A stretch of 64,000 bases of DNA from Shewanella sp. MBTL60-007 (GCF_019654915.1 NZ_BPET01000028.1:1-64000); one strand, 5' to 3'; shown: positions 1 to 11,367, numbered from the stretch's first letter. The notes: a model not told the origin generated them from the sequence alone. Translations and numbers: made by a program.

Positions 1-210
1 TAAGACGGTAAGGCTAAGACGGTAAGGCTAAGACGGTAAGGCTAAGACGGTAAGGCTAAGACGGTAAGGCTAAGACGGTAAGGCTGAGACGGTAAGGCTG
101 AGACGGTAAGGCTGAGACGGGAAGGCTAAGACGGTAAGGCTAAGACGGTAAGGCTGAGACGGTAAGGCTGAGACGGGAAAGCTGAGATGGTAGGGCTAAG
201 ACGGAAAAGC
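1..210. repeat. 14-bp tandem repeat, 15 visible copies
   Basis: Fifteen head-to-tail copies of a 14-bp unit (consensus TAAGACGGTAAGGC) fill the left edge without gaps. The first six copies are identical. Later ones vary at position 2 (A or G) and position 9 (T or G), and the last three (169-210) are increasingly degenerate. The array may start before the window. It lies downstream of degS and carries no open gene of its own. Short degenerate copies in the opposite orientation occur at about 428-470. Units are much shorter than CRISPR repeats and have no spacers. Confidence 0.97.
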
Positions 211-269
211 TGCAAGGGCTGATGCGTTGCTGCTGAAAGTCGCTTTAGCAAGAGAGCCGAATTAAATGA

Positions 270-303
270 AAAAGGCAAAACAGTTGAACCTGTTTTGCCT
301 TTT
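270..303. terminator. Hairpin terminator downstream of degS
   Basis: A 14-bp perfect stem (270-283 pairing with 290-303) with a 6-nt loop has A and T runs on its outer arms, so it can end transcription in either direction. It could close the degQ-degS unit read on the minus strand, or a plus-strand gene to the left of the window. Confidence 0.8.
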
Positions 304-498
304 CGCGTTTTATGTTTTGCTAGCAGCTAGAATCAACTAACACTCTGACCTAGCACCGAGAACGCTTCGCGGCTAGAGCGGACACAATCAGAAAGCGGTG
401 CTCGCTCTTATCTTTCAGCCTTTGCTTTTCCGTCTTTTACCGTCTTATCTTGTATCGTCTTTTTCGTCTCTGCTTTCCTAGAACCTAGAACCTAGAAC

Positions 499-1581
499 CT
501 AATTATAATGAACAGGCTTCTCTGCAATAACGACAGGCACTTCGTAAGACTTACCATCTCGAATCACTGTCATCATCACCTTTTTCCCTGGTGTCGTTTC
601 TGCGATTCTATCCATCAGCATCTCAACACCTGGAATTGACTCACCTTCGTATTTGGTGATCACATCTCGGGGTTGTAGCTTGGCCTGCGCTGCTGGGCCG
701 TTACGGTCTATGCTGGTAATGACGACGCCTGTGAGATCTGGCAGGTTTAAGATCTGGGCCATCACAGGACCAACAGCTTCGCCGCCAATACCAAGGGCAC
801 CACGAATGACTCGACCATTTTTAATTAATTTACCCATAATGCTATGGGCAAGCTTAATGGGAATAGCGAAGTTGATACCATGACCACCGCCTTCACCACC
901 AATCTGGAAAGCTGCGGTATTTATACCGATAAGCTGGCCAGTGGTGTCGATCAGTGCGCCACCAGAGTTGCCGGCATTAATAGCGGCATCTGTTTGCAGG
1001 AAGTCCAAGTAACCAGAGCTTAAGCCGTTACGGCCCGTCGCACTGATAATCCCTTGGGTGATAGTTTGGCCTAGATTATATGGGTTACCAATAGCCAATA
1101 CGACATCACCAACCCGTGCGGGTACGTTGAGGTTTACTGGCACGATAGGGAGATTGTCACCCTCGACCTTAAGTACGGCTAAGTCTGTTTCAGGGTCTGA
1201 ACCAACAACTTCCGAGGTAAATTTACGTCCATCTTGCAGAGCAACCACGATCTCATCGGCGCGTTTAATTACATGATAGTTGGTAAGAATGTAACCTTCT
1301 TTACTCATTATCACGCCAGAGCCAAGCCCTTGCAGTGAGCCAGGGTTTAATGGCTTAGATTGATCTATGCTCAGGCTATAGATATTCACTACGGCAGGCG
1401 CGGCTCGGCGTACAGCTGTAGAAAATGATAGCTCGCTGTTACTGGTCGATACCCGACTGCTGATCCCGTTAGTAATGCTTTGACCAGTAATGAGTGGAAG
1501 AACAAAAATAATCACTACAGCCATGATAAGGCCGAATAACACGGCTTTACCGACATATATAAGTGTGTCTTTGATAATCAT
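499..1581 (-). CDS. degS: DegS, membrane-anchored serine endoprotease (sigma-E pathway)
   Basis: DegS senses misfolded outer-membrane proteins in the periplasm and makes the first cut in the anti-sigma factor RseA. The 360-residue length is usual for the family. Residues 11-31 form one N-terminal membrane anchor. The trypsin-like domain has His103 (in NYHV), Asp133 (in ETDLAVL) and Ser206 (in NAGNSGGAL). A single C-terminal PDZ domain follows, about residues 255-350. One PDZ plus a membrane anchor separates DegS from the soluble two-PDZ DegQ encoded just upstream. Its start lies 133 bp after the degQ stop with a hairpin between them. A short CCTAGAA repeat touches its stop codon. Confidence 0.95.
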   Translation of the reverse strand: MIIKDTLIYVGKAVLFGLIMAVVIIFVLPLITGQSITNGISSRVSTSNSELSFSTAVRRAAPAVVNIYSLSIDQSKPLNPGSLQGLGSGVIMSKEGYILTNYHVIKRADEIVVALQDGRKFTSEVVGSDPETDLAVLKVEGDNLPIVPVNLNVPARVGDVVLAIGNPYNLGQTITQGIISATGRNGLSSGYLDFLQTDAAINAGNSGGALIDTTGQLIGINTAAFQIGGEGGGHGINFAIPIKLAHSIMGKLIKNGRVIRGALGIGGEAVGPVMAQILNLPDLTGVVITSIDRNGPAAQAKLQPRDVITKYEGESIPGVEMLMDRIAETTPGKKVMMTVIRDGKSYEVPVVIAEKPVHYN

Positions 1582-1670
1582 GTCTGAGAATAAGTGCTGA
1601 AAAGATGAATTATATTAACATGTTTGTACTAAATTGTACGTAATGAAAAGCGCCTTAAACTCTAAAAGAG

Positions 1671-1691
1671 AGCCGAGCATATCGCTCGGCT
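1671..1691 (-). terminator. Hairpin between degQ and degS
   Basis: An 8-bp GC-rich stem (AGCCGAGC with GCTCGGCT) and a 5-nt loop lie just after the degQ stop. On the minus strand it is followed by a short pyrimidine stretch. It probably separates degQ and degS transcripts at least partly. Confidence 0.65.
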
Positions 1692-1714
1692 TTCAGTTTA
1701 GACTGTTGGGCTAG

Positions 1715-3070
1715 CTATCTAAGGATTAAATAGAGACTGGTATTATCGCGTCTAATCTTTAATGCCACAGAGCCTTTCTGTTCTTTAAGTGCCGACTTAA
1801 GAGCCTTAAGGTTGTTAACTTTAGTACGGTTAACGCCGACTATGATGTCGCCTTTGATTAAGCCGCTCGTCGCTGCGGGTGAGCCTTGAGCAACATCTGT
1901 GAGTTCTACGCCCGATGAGCTGGCATTCTCTAACTTTGCCCCTTGTAGCATAGGATGCACCGCACCTGCTGCCGCTTCGGCAGCCTGAGTTGATTCGCCG
2001 AGTATGGCGGTAACAGTTTCTTTATCACCATCACGGATTAAACCAAATTCGACTTTTGTTCCTGCGCCCATGGTTGCCACTTTTGCGCGTAACTCTTGGA
2101 AGCTCTTAATGCTACGGCCATTAACACTGACGATAATATCGCCAACTTTTATGCCGGCTTTAGCTGCGGCGCTATCTGGCATCACTTCGTTAATGAAGCC
2201 GCCGTGTTGGGTTTCGATCCCGAAGCCTTTTGCAAGCTCGCTATTGAGATCTTGTCCCATCACGCCAAGTACGCCGCGGCGAACTTCACCGTGCTCGATG
2301 ATCTGCTTAACTAGGTTGTTGACCATGTTCGCTGGAATCGCAAAACCAATACCAACGTTACCGCCGCCAGGAGCGACTATCGCGGTATTGATTCCAATAA
2401 GCTCACCGTTGAGGTTTACCAATGCACCACCAGAGTTACCGCTGTTAATCGCAGCATCGGTTTGAATAAAGTTTTCTAACATCTCGATGCCAAGGCCACT
2501 GCGGCCCATAGCACTGACTATGCCTGAAGTGACCGTTTGGCCAAGCCCAAATGGGTTGCCGATTGCAACTGCAAAGTCGCCAACCTGGAGTGCGTCAGAA
2601 TCGGCACGTTTCAGTGCTGTAAGGTTTTTAGCTTTGATCTGCAGTAATGCAATATCTGACTCGGCATCGCTACCAATGAGTTTGGCTTCTATTTCACGGC
2701 CATCATGTAGGCCGATAAGGATTTCGTCTGCACCTTCAATCACATGGTTATTAGTGACGATATAGCCTTCTTTGGCATCGATGATGACGCCGGAGCCGAG
2801 TCCTCTAAATGGACGTTCCTGCACTTGCTCACGAGGAGCATTGGGGCCAAAAAAGTATCGGAAAGCATCCGGTACTTTTTGTTTAGAAACATGGGTGCCA
2901 GAAACCGCTACGGCAACAACTGCTGGAGTCGTTTCTTGTAGCATTGGGGCCAAGCTCGGTAGCTCTTGCCCATCGACGGCCAAAGGAATTGCAGCTTGAG
3001 AGACTACTGGGGCTAGCGTCAGGGTTGCGCCTAATATCGCTGCTGAAAGTAAGGATAATTTAGTCTTCAT
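1715..3070 (-). CDS. degQ: DegQ/DegP-type periplasmic serine protease
   Basis: This is a periplasmic protease and chaperone of the HtrA family that degrades misfolded envelope proteins. The 451-residue protein starts with a Sec signal peptide (about residues 1-26, cleavage after SQA). The protease domain carries His109 (in TNNHV), Asp139 and Ser213 (in GNSGGAL). Two PDZ domains follow, about residues 260-340 and 365-450. Two PDZ domains and placement directly upstream of degS match the usual degQ-degS pair. The short loop after the signal peptide, compared with DegP, favours DegQ. Confidence 0.93.
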   Translation of the reverse strand: MKTKLSLLSAAILGATLTLAPVVSQAAIPLAVDGQELPSLAPMLQETTPAVVAVAVSGTHVSKQKVPDAFRYFFGPNAPREQVQERPFRGLGSGVIIDAKEGYIVTNNHVIEGADEILIGLHDGREIEAKLIGSDAESDIALLQIKAKNLTALKRADSDALQVGDFAVAIGNPFGLGQTVTSGIVSAMGRSGLGIEMLENFIQTDAAINSGNSGGALVNLNGELIGINTAIVAPGGGNVGIGFAIPANMVNNLVKQIIEHGEVRRGVLGVMGQDLNSELAKGFGIETQHGGFINEVMPDSAAAKAGIKVGDIIVSVNGRSIKSFQELRAKVATMGAGTKVEFGLIRDGDKETVTAILGESTQAAEAAAGAVHPMLQGAKLENASSSGVELTDVAQGSPAATSGLIKGDIIVGVNRTKVNNLKALKSALKEQKGSVALKIRRDNTSLYLILR

Positions 3071-3249
3071 TTATATGTTGCTCCAATTTTCAAAACAAAA
3101 ATCTTTAAACCAATGCGAATAGCTGCGTACGGTTAGTACTGCGCAAGGTACATATAGTTAGTATGCAGTTTCATTCATATTGGTTCGGACTCAAGTGAGT
3201 ATCAAAAAGTTCATCAATTATTAACAAAGGTTAATTTATCCCCATGGCT

Positions 3250-3606
3250 CTAGGCCGTAGTTAGTTCTTTCTTCTCAATAAGCTCAACTTCCTCTTCGCT
3301 CTTTTCTGTGTTTTGGACCCTCAACTCTGGTAGCTGTTTATCTGTCACTGGTGATGTGAATAAACTTGCAGATGCATTCCACTGCTGATTGACTCTATTT
3401 AGCTGTGCAGTCAGTTCTGCAAGTTGCTTATAATGGTCATCAAAGTGATCTGATACTTCCTGCTTGTATTGACTGAGTTCGAGCTGTGTTTGCTCTAATT
3501 GCTCATTATTACTTTTATGACGATTGTTTTTAGCTAATAAAGTATGGCCTACGTAGCCAAAGACGCCACCAATCACAAACGCGGCAAGGGTTAATGCCCA
3601 CTCCAT
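3250..3606 (-). CDS. zapG: ZapG/YhcB family inner-membrane protein (DUF1043)
   Basis: A 118-residue protein with one N-terminal membrane segment (about 4-23) followed by a Gln/Glu-rich coiled coil (about 30-80) and an acidic tail. This architecture and its place beside degQ and opposite zapE match YhcB (also called ZapG or LapD), linked to cell division and envelope synthesis. The start ATG has an AGGAGT-like site just upstream on the minus strand. Confidence 0.88.
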   Translation of the reverse strand: MEWALTLAAFVIGGVFGYVGHTLLAKNNRHKSNNEQLEQTQLELSQYKQEVSDHFDDHYKQLAELTAQLNRVNQQWNASASLFTSPVTDKQLPELRVQNTEKSEEEVELIEKKELTTA

Positions 3607-3767
3607 ATAGACTCCTAAATAAACTTATATGATGCTGATTGAGCCAAATATACATTGCAGCTTTGTAGCGTGGTACCATTTAATCAGAAAATTACAGAGA
3701 ATAACTCGTCAAGCGGTTCTATTTGAGCCGATTTGTGTCCACACCTTACAAATAGAGAGTGATTTAC

Positions 3768-4877
3768 GTGTCGCAATTAACTCCCTGGCAGCATTATCAG
3801 CAAGATTTAACTCGAGATGATTTTTCCCATGACTCTGCTCAAGAGCAGGCCGTAAAGCAATTGCAGCGGGTCTATGACGATTTGATCGCTTTAAACGATA
3901 ACCAGAGTAAAAGTAACAAGTTATTTTCTCTATTTGGCAAAAAGCGTAAACAGGGCGTACAAGGCCTGTATCTATGGGGAGGGGTAGGCCGTGGCAAAAC
4001 CTATCTGATGGATACTTTCTTCGATGCTCTGCCGGGGGAAAAGAAGCTGCGGGCGCACTTTCACCGTTTCATGCATCAGCTACATATTGATCTTGCTGAG
4101 CTTCAGGGGCAAAGAGACCCGTTAATTATTATTGCTAAGAGAATGGCAGCGCAATATCAGGTGATCTGCTTCGATGAGTTTTTTGTGTCAGATATCACTG
4201 ATGCCATGCTGCTCGGCACCCTGTTTGAATCACTCTTTTCCGAAGGCGTCGCACTGGTAGCAACTTCGAATATCATTCCTGATGAGCTTTACCGTAATGG
4301 TTTACAGCGTGCGCGCTTCTTACCTGCGATAGCGGCTATCAATAAGCATTGTGATGTCCTAAACGTTGATTCCGGCGTCGACTACCGCTTGAGAACATTA
4401 GAGCAAGCTGAGATCTTCCATTCGCCACTCGATGCCAAAGCTGAGCAAAACTTAGCTGAGTATTTTAGCAAGCTAGCACCTGAGTCGGAGGTTTCGACGC
4501 TGGGGTTGGAAATCGATGGCCGTGTGATTGATATTCGCCAGCAGGCTCAGGGAGTATTACTCATCGATTTTCGAGCCCTGTGCGATGGTCCGCGAAGTCA
4601 GCGGGATTATATGGAGGTTGCTCGGCTTTACCACACTGTGCTGCTGAGTAATGTGGAGCAGATGGGGGAGCAGTTAACGGGTGATGATATCGCGCGCCGC
4701 TTCTTAGCCATGGTGGATGAGTTTTACGAGCGCAACGTAAAGCTCATTATCTCATCGGCGGTTTCTCTTGAGGAGATCTATACTGAAGGCTTATTGAGCT
4801 TCGAATTTAGGCGCTGTCGTTCTAGGCTCACAGAGATGCAATCTCATGATTATCTGGCTTTGGAGCATATCCCGTAG
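3768..4877 (+). CDS. zapE: ZapE, AFG1-family cell-division ATPase
   Basis: ZapE is a cytoplasmic ATPase that acts at the Z-ring under stress. Counting from GTG 3768, the 369-residue protein has a Walker A motif GGVGRGKT at 71-78 and a Walker B VICFDE at 132-137, as in AFG1-like ATPases. I prefer GTG at 3768 over GTG at 3759 because AGAGAG at 3754-3759 is well spaced for the former and nothing resembles a ribosome site before the latter. It is divergent from zapG, with the 160-bp gap serving both promoters. Confidence 0.92.
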   Translation: MSQLTPWQHYQQDLTRDDFSHDSAQEQAVKQLQRVYDDLIALNDNQSKSNKLFSLFGKKRKQGVQGLYLWGGVGRGKTYLMDTFFDALPGEKKLRAHFHRFMHQLHIDLAELQGQRDPLIIIAKRMAAQYQVICFDEFFVSDITDAMLLGTLFESLFSEGVALVATSNIIPDELYRNGLQRARFLPAIAAINKHCDVLNVDSGVDYRLRTLEQAEIFHSPLDAKAEQNLAEYFSKLAPESEVSTLGLEIDGRVIDIRQQAQGVLLIDFRALCDGPRSQRDYMEVARLYHTVLLSNVEQMGEQLTGDDIARRFLAMVDEFYERNVKLIISSAVSLEEIYTEGLLSFEFRRCRSRLTEMQSHDYLALEHIP

Positions 4878-5090
4878 ATTTTTAGCGTAAAATTAATAGA
4901 AAACTTGGGCGGGATCGCTTATTGTTCGCCACCAAAATTTTCCTCAAATAGCTGAAAGACCCCAGTTATGGCGATCTTTGGCAATGTTTTGTTGGTTCTT
5001 TTTTGAAATTGAGGGAGCAAAAGGGCGGAATGAATTAAAACTGATAAGAATTAAACTAAAAAATTAGGTGATTTTTAACTCAGCTTTGTC

Positions 5091-5242
5091 TATAATCCGC
5101 AACCTGCCCTCGTTATCCACCAATAAGGTGGAAGTTGTAAAGCTTATTCTTTGCTCGAAGGGGCGGGGAATGGCACTTTTTGTGTTTCTGCCAATGATGG
5201 CATAAACATGTGAGACAGAATTTTAACATTGGGTTTTTGTAA
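5091..5242 (+). promoter_or_regulatory. rplM-rpsI promoter and 5' leader
   Basis: A TATAAT -10 box at 5091-5096 starts a leader of about 140 nt before rplM. The leader can form a hairpin around CCACC...GGTGG (about 5117-5132). In enterobacteria, L13 represses its own operon through the rplM leader, so a regulatory role is plausible but unproven here. The -35 region is weak. The upstream stretch 4878-5090 is AT-rich and holds nothing else I can identify. Confidence 0.5.
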
Positions 5243-5674
5243 ATGAAGACTACTTTTACTGCTACACCTGAAACAGTCACTCGTGATTGGTTCGTCGTTG
5301 ACGCCGAAGGTAAAACTTTGGGTCGTATCGCTACTGAAATTGCTACACGTCTACGTGGTAAGCACAAGCCAGAGTATACGCCTCATGTAGATACTGGTGA
5401 CTACATCATCGTTATTAACGCTGAGAAAGTTGCTGTGACTGGTAACAAAGCTAAAGGCAAAGTTTACTACTCACATTCTGGTTTCATCGGTGGCATTAAG
5501 CAGATCACTTTTGAGAAGCTACAAGACCATAAGCCTGAAATGATCATCGAGAAGGCTGTTAAGGGTATGCTACCTAAAGGTCCATTGGGCCGTGCCATGT
5601 TCCGTAAGCTTAAAGTTTACGCTGGTTCAGAGCATAACCACGCTGCACAACAACCTCAAGTTCTTGATATCTAA
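5243..5674 (+). CDS. rplM: 50S ribosomal protein L13
   Basis: This is a primary assembly protein of the large ribosomal subunit. The 143 residues match the family length (142 in E. coli), and the conserved LGRIATEIA and [17 protein letters not shown]-type segments are present. It is the first gene of the two-gene rplM-rpsI operon; rpsI starts 14 bp after its stop. Confidence 0.98.
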   Translation: MKTTFTATPETVTRDWFVVDAEGKTLGRIATEIATRLRGKHKPEYTPHVDTGDYIIVINAEKVAVTGNKAKGKVYYSHSGFIGGIKQITFEKLQDHKPEMIIEKAVKGMLPKGPLGRAMFRKLKVYAGSEHNHAAQQPQVLDI

Positions 5675-5688
5675 ACGGGATTATAGCA

Positions 5689-6081
5689 ATGGCTGCAACT
5701 CAATACTACGGCACTGGCCGTCGCAAAACATCTACTGCTCGCGTATTCGCTAAAGTAGGTACTGGTAACATCATCGTTAACAAGCTACCTCTAGACGAAT
5801 ACTTCGGTCGTGAAACTTCTCGCATGGTTGTTCGTCAGCCTCTAGAGCTAGTTGAAATGACTGAGAAGTTAGACATCATGGTAACTGTAAAGGGTGGTGG
5901 TAACACTGGCCAAGCAGGTGCAATCCGTCACGGTATCACCCGTGCGTTGATGGAACTTGACGAGTCTCTACGTCCTTCTCTACGTGCTGCTGGTTTCGTT
6001 ACCCGTGATGCTCGTAAAGTTGAGCGTAAGAAAGTTGGTCTACGTAAAGCACGTCGTAAGCCACAATTCTCTAAGCGTTAA
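5689..6081 (+). CDS. rpsI: 30S ribosomal protein S9
   Basis: A small-subunit protein whose basic C-terminal tail reaches the P-site tRNA. The 130 residues include the N-terminal [10 protein letters not shown] motif and end in the diagnostic KPQFSKR tail. It is cotranscribed with rplM and closed by a strong terminator at 6100-6128. Confidence 0.98.
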   Translation: MAATQYYGTGRRKTSTARVFAKVGTGNIIVNKLPLDEYFGRETSRMVVRQPLELVEMTEKLDIMVTVKGGGNTGQAGAIRHGITRALMELDESLRPSLRAAGFVTRDARKVERKKVGLRKARRKPQFSKR

Positions 6082-6099
6082 TTTTCGCTTTCAGAGTTC

Positions 6100-6128
6100 A
6101 AAAAACCCAGCTATATGCTGGGTTTTTT
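6100..6128 (+). terminator. Rho-independent terminator of rplM-rpsI
   Basis: A 12-bp stem (6100-6111 with 6117-6128), a 5-nt loop TATAT and a run of T residues follow the rpsI stop by 18 bp. Confidence 0.9.
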
Positions 6129-6483
6129 CTTATCTAAAATCTGCTTTTTACCACGCCCGGATTATTCTATCTTCGACCGTTCTTGGTCTCGTACCTCTTA
6201 TATTCATATCGTTGTGCATTAACCCTTGCTGCTCGCAACGAGTGAAGAGCATAGTTGAACTAGGATTGAGCTTGTTAACACTATGCCGGGGCTGCTAAAA
6301 CGCTCTGAGTCGATCAACTTCTCATACTAATTGGTATAATTTAAAAATTATGTCGAGTAGATTGAGATTATTTAGCCATTTTTGCTCTATCTAATCTGAG
6401 AAAGGGGAGCGCTGTTTTGAACTACTTAGCTTCACCATTAAGGTTTTTTTCGCTAGATTGTTCACTTAAGGGAACACATAGTT
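6129..6483 (+). promoter_or_regulatory. Intergenic region with extended -10 promoter
   Basis: This 355-bp stretch has no convincing gene. The best signal is TGGTATAAT at 6332-6340, a perfect extended -10 element about 140 bp before the YjeT-like gene, likely driving it and purA. No clear -35 is present, which is common for extended -10 promoters. Confidence 0.45.
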
Positions 6484-6672
6484 ATGTCTTTTGAGTTAAT
6501 CATGCTGTCGTTAGGTTTGGTGCTAATAATTGAAGGAATTGGGCCACTTTTGTTTCCAAATCGTTGGAGGGCCTATTTGAAAGAGATTTCTAATCAAAAT
6601 CAGCAACTTTTGCAAAGGCTTGGTGGTTCCTTAGTCGCTATTGGCGTGGTGTTGTTGATTATTTTTTCATAA
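6484..6672 (+). CDS. YjeT family small membrane protein (DUF2065)
   Basis: A 62-residue protein with two hydrophobic segments (about 3-22 and 45-61) around a basic loop containing NRWRAY. Length, topology and position directly upstream of purA match the YjeT/DUF2065 family. Its function is unknown. In E. coli yjeT follows hflKC, but here the gene before it is rpsI, so the hfl genes are not adjacent. Confidence 0.85.
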   Translation: MSFELIMLSLGLVLIIEGIGPLLFPNRWRAYLKEISNQNQQLLQRLGGSLVAIGVVLLIIFS

Positions 6673-6705
6673 ATTACTTGCCTATAGCCCCCATAGATCT
6701 GCTAA

Positions 6706-8034
<1,329 letters not shown>

Positions 8035-8041
8035 TAATAAG

Positions 8042-8065
8042 AGGCCGCGATAAGCGGCCTTTTTA
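8042..8065 (+). terminator. Rho-independent terminator of purA
   Basis: A 7-bp GC-rich stem AGGCCGC/GCGGCCT with a GATAA loop and five T residues lies 8 bp after the purA stop. Confidence 0.92.
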
Positions 8066-8221
8066 TTGGCTTAATATGACAGAGTAAAAACGAAGTTCCT
8101 GAGAGCTGAACTCAAGAAATACGCTATACTGCCGATGACATAGTATATTCGAGTTATCCTTTATTATGGGTAATTGGATAAAACGGCTATTTGATAACCC
8201 TTACTGTCATTGAGAACCCTT

Positions 8222-8845
8222 ATGCTGCGTTATGTATTGATTACAATCTTGTCGTTATCTGCTCTACCGAGCTTTGCGACCACCAAGGCCGTTGATGTCT
8301 ATACTCAAGAGCAATTGGTTGATCTGATTCGAACTAAACGTTATTTGACGCAAGTTAAGGGCGATGACTGTCAAATAGTACAGGATATTGAAGCAAGGGC
8401 TGAGGTACTAAAACAGCCTTTGTATCAGTATCTTTGGGCGGAAATGCTCAATTATGGGATCTGCGTGAAGGCGAATCCGCCCCGTGGGATCTCTATGTTA
8501 AAAACCTCTGCTGAGCAGGGGAGTGCCGAAGCCATGGTGAGAATGGCTGAGTATTATCACGATGGTAAGTTTGTCATCGAAGATAAACAAAGGGCGGTGC
8601 AGTATGCATTGCCTGCTGCCGCGACAGGCGATCTGCCTGCACGGATGATGTTGGTTCGGTTATTTGGTGAGGGCTATGGTAGTCCTCGAGATTACGAAGT
8701 GGGTTTTCATTGGCTCTATAACGAAGTCTTTAGCGATGAAACCATGCAAGCCGAAGCAATTAACTTGTTAAAGGTGTTAGAGGCAAAGATGCCGCCCAGC
8801 GCTGTTGCTAGGGCAAAGAAAGAGCACCTTAGAACGCCACAATAA
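8222..8845 (+). CDS. Secreted Sel1-repeat protein
   Basis: A 207-residue protein with a Sec signal peptide (about 1-19, cleavage near PSFA). It has Sel1-type helical repeats, seen as GISMLKTSAEQGSAEAMVRM followed by AVQYALPAAATGDLPARMML. Such repeats are protein-interaction scaffolds in the periplasm; no specific role can be assigned. I chose ATG 8222 over TTG 8210 because it gives a clean signal peptide. It is a single gene upstream of rnr with a 41-bp gap. Confidence 0.78.
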   Translation: MLRYVLITILSLSALPSFATTKAVDVYTQEQLVDLIRTKRYLTQVKGDDCQIVQDIEARAEVLKQPLYQYLWAEMLNYGICVKANPPRGISMLKTSAEQGSAEAMVRMAEYYHDGKFVIEDKQRAVQYALPAAATGDLPARMMLVRLFGEGYGSPRDYEVGFHWLYNEVFSDETMQAEAINLLKVLEAKMPPSAVARAKKEHLRTPQ

Positions 8846-8886
8846 GCATGGCCCAGAGATGGTCATGTCACTAATTTGGAAAGTGA

Positions 8887-11367
8887 ATGATAAAAGATCC
8901 GCAATTTAAGCGAGAACAAGAGAAGTACGAAAACCCTATCCCAAGTCGTGAGTATATTTTGGAATACTTGCGCTCACAAAAGTCCCCGTTAAGCCGTGAA
9001 CATATTGCTGCAGCACTGCAAATTGAAGGTGAAGAGCAGTTAGAAGCTATCCGCCGTCGTCTGCGTGCAATGGAGCGTGATGGTGAACTTGTTTTTACTC
9101 GTGGCCAGTCATACGGATTGCCAGAGCGTATGGATCTGCTAACGGGTACCGTTATTGGCCACCGCGATGGTTTTGGCTTCTTAAAGTTAGAAGAGGGCGG
9201 CGACGACCTTTATATCAATAACCGTGACATGTTGATGTATTTTCACGGTGACAAAGTGCTAGCACAAAAAGCCGGTGTCGACCGCAAAGGCCGCCGTGAA
9301 GCACGTATTGTACGTTTGATTGAAGAGCGCAGTGCAGCCTTAGTTGGCCGTTTTCACCTAGATGCTGGCATGGGTTTTGTGATTGCCGATGATCGTCGTA
9401 TTACCCAAGAAATTTTGGTACCAGAAGAGGACCGTAAGGGCGCGCGTCAGGGCGATATTGTGGTACTTGAGCTAACCCGCCGACCTGGTCGTTACGTTAA
9501 AGCTGCAGGTAAAGTGACTGAAGTGCTAGGTAAAGAGATGGCACCTGGCATGGAGATTGAGATTGCGCTGCGCAATTACGATTTGCCGCATACTTGGTCT
9601 GGCTTGATTGAGAAGAAGCTACGTAAGATCCCTGATGAAGTAACAGAGGCCGATAAAGAGGGCCGCGTTGATTTACGTAATTTGCCATTAGTGACTATTG
9701 ATGGTGAAGATGCACGTGACTTCGACGATGCCGTTTACGCCGAACAGAAAAAGTCTGGCGGTTGGCGTCTATGGGTAGCGATTGCCGATGTGAGCCATTA
9801 TGTTCGCACTGAGTCGGCACTGGATAAAGAAGCCCGCGCTCGTGGTAACTCGGTGTATTTCCCATCGCAAGTTATCCCAATGTTACCAGAGAAGATCTCA
9901 AACGGCCTATGCTCGTTGATGCCTAAGGTCGATCGCTTATGCATGGTGGCGGAGATGACTATCTCTGCAGCAGGCAAGTTATCGGGCTATAAGTTCTATC
10001 CAGCAGTGATGCACTCCCATGCGCGTTTAACCTATACCCAGGTTGCTGATATGCTTGAGGGCGGTGAGGTGAGTGAAGAGCTTAAACCTCTGTTCCCACA
10101 CCTACAGACTCTGCAGTCACTGTATTTAACCTTGGAAGAAACCCGTGCTGAGCGTGGAGCAATTGCGTTTGAAACCACAGAGACGCAGTTTATTTTCAAC
10201 GAGCAGCGCAAGATCGATAAGATCGTGCCGCGTAACCGCAATCAGGCACATAAGATCATCGAGGAGTGCATGATCTTGGCAAACGTAGCATCGGCTAAGT
10301 TTGTGAAGAAGCACAAAGGTGAAGTGTTGTACCGTGTGCACGAGGCACCATCGGAGCAGAAGCTAACAAACTTTAAGGACTTCCTTAAAGAGCGCGGCTT
10401 GACGATGGAAGGTGGTTTAGAGCCTGAGCCTAAAGATTATCAAGCTGTGATGGAGCAGATCGCAGACAGAGCCGATGCAGAGTTGATTCAGGTAATGTTG
10501 TTACGCTCTATGCGTCAGGCAACTTACACGCCTGATAATGAAGGTCACTTTGGTTTGGCATTAGAGGCGTACTCTCATTTTACCTCGCCAATTCGTCGTT
10601 ATCCTGACTTGATTCTGCACCGGGTTATTCGTTACCTGCTTGCCAAGCAAGAGTCGGCGGAGTTAACCGACAAGTGGACACCCGATGGTGGTTTTAATTA
10701 TCAGATCGAAGAGCTAGATCTGTTAGGTGAGGAGTGTTCGACTACAGAGCGCCGCGCCGATGAAGCAACTCGTGATGTAAGCGACTGGCTTAAGTGCGAG
10801 TTTATGCAAGATCATGTGGGTGATACCTTCGAAGCTGTGATTGCTTCAGTGACTCATTTTGGCATGTTTGTGCGTCTAAATGATCTCTTTATCGATGGTC
10901 TAGTGCATATTTCAAGTTTAGGCAGTGATTACTACCAATATGATAATATGCGTCAGCGTTTAGTCGGTGAAGCTTCGGGTCAGGTTTATCAGATAGGTGA
11001 CACGGTAACGGTAAAAGTTGCAGGCGTGAATCTTGATGATCGTCAAATTGACTTGATGATGGAAGGCGATTCGGCAGGCGGTAGACGCCGCAGACCCACC
11101 AAGCCAATGACGGCTCGTGAACGAGTAAATCGCGAAGGTGCAAAACTTGCAAAGCGTGAATCTTCTAGAGGTAAAGGCGCAGAGGGTGACTCTGAGTCTA
11201 AGTCTGGGAAAAAGCGCAAGCCTCGCCGTTCAGGCGCTAAGTCTAGCGGTGGTAAATTTAAGAGCGGCAGCAGCGCTGCAGTTAAAAAGACTAAGACAAA
11301 AGCTTCGGCAAAAAAATCTTCAGCAAATAAAGCTAAGTCAGCCAAGCGTAAAGCGAGTAAGAAATAG
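8887..11367 (+). CDS. rnr: Ribonuclease R
   Basis: A processive 3'-5' exoribonuclease that degrades structured RNA and takes part in rRNA quality control. The 826-residue protein has an N-terminal winged helix, cold-shock domains, an RNB catalytic domain with the metal-binding cluster [12 protein letters not shown] (D272-D281) and an S1 domain (about 640-725). It ends in a long Lys/Arg/Ser-rich tail (about 731-826). The tail and winged helix distinguish it from RNase II. Its stop directly abuts the rlmB start, so the two are cotranscribed. Confidence 0.97.
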   Translation: MIKDPQFKREQEKYENPIPSREYILEYLRSQKSPLSREHIAAALQIEGEEQLEAIRRRLRAMERDGELVFTRGQSYGLPERMDLLTGTVIGHRDGFGFLKLEEGGDDLYINNRDMLMYFHGDKVLAQKAGVDRKGRREARIVRLIEERSAALVGRFHLDAGMGFVIADDRRITQEILVPEEDRKGARQGDIVVLELTRRPGRYVKAAGKVTEVLGKEMAPGMEIEIALRNYDLPHTWSGLIEKKLRKIPDEVTEADKEGRVDLRNLPLVTIDGEDARDFDDAVYAEQKKSGGWRLWVAIADVSHYVRTESALDKEARARGNSVYFPSQVIPMLPEKISNGLCSLMPKVDRLCMVAEMTISAAGKLSGYKFYPAVMHSHARLTYTQVADMLEGGEVSEELKPLFPHLQTLQSLYLTLEETRAERGAIAFETTETQFIFNEQRKIDKIVPRNRNQAHKIIEECMILANVASAKFVKKHKGEVLYRVHEAPSEQKLTNFKDFLKERGLTMEGGLEPEPKDYQAVMEQIADRADAELIQVMLLRSMRQATYTPDNEGHFGLALEAYSHFTSPIRRYPDLILHRVIRYLLAKQESAELTDKWTPDGGFNYQIEELDLLGEECSTTERRADEATRDVSDWLKCEFMQDHVGDTFEAVIASVTHFGMFVRLNDLFIDGLVHISSLGSDYYQYDNMRQRLVGEASGQVYQIGDTVTVKVAGVNLDDRQIDLMMEGDSAGGRRRRPTKPMTARERVNREGAKLAKRESSRGKGAEGDSESKSGKKRKPRRSGAKSSGGKFKSGSSAAVKKTKTKASAKKSSANKAKSAKRKASKK

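Noticed and set aside
1-210. The repeat array as a CRISPR
   Set aside because: Units are 14 bp, directly adjacent, with no spacers and no cas genes.
653-2999. Several plus-strand open frames across degS and degQ
   Set aside because: They mirror the conserved protease genes in other frames, have no family signature and no ribosome sites.
5957-6298. 113-codon open frame overlapping the end of rpsI
   Set aside because: It runs through rpsI and its terminator in another frame and has no start context.
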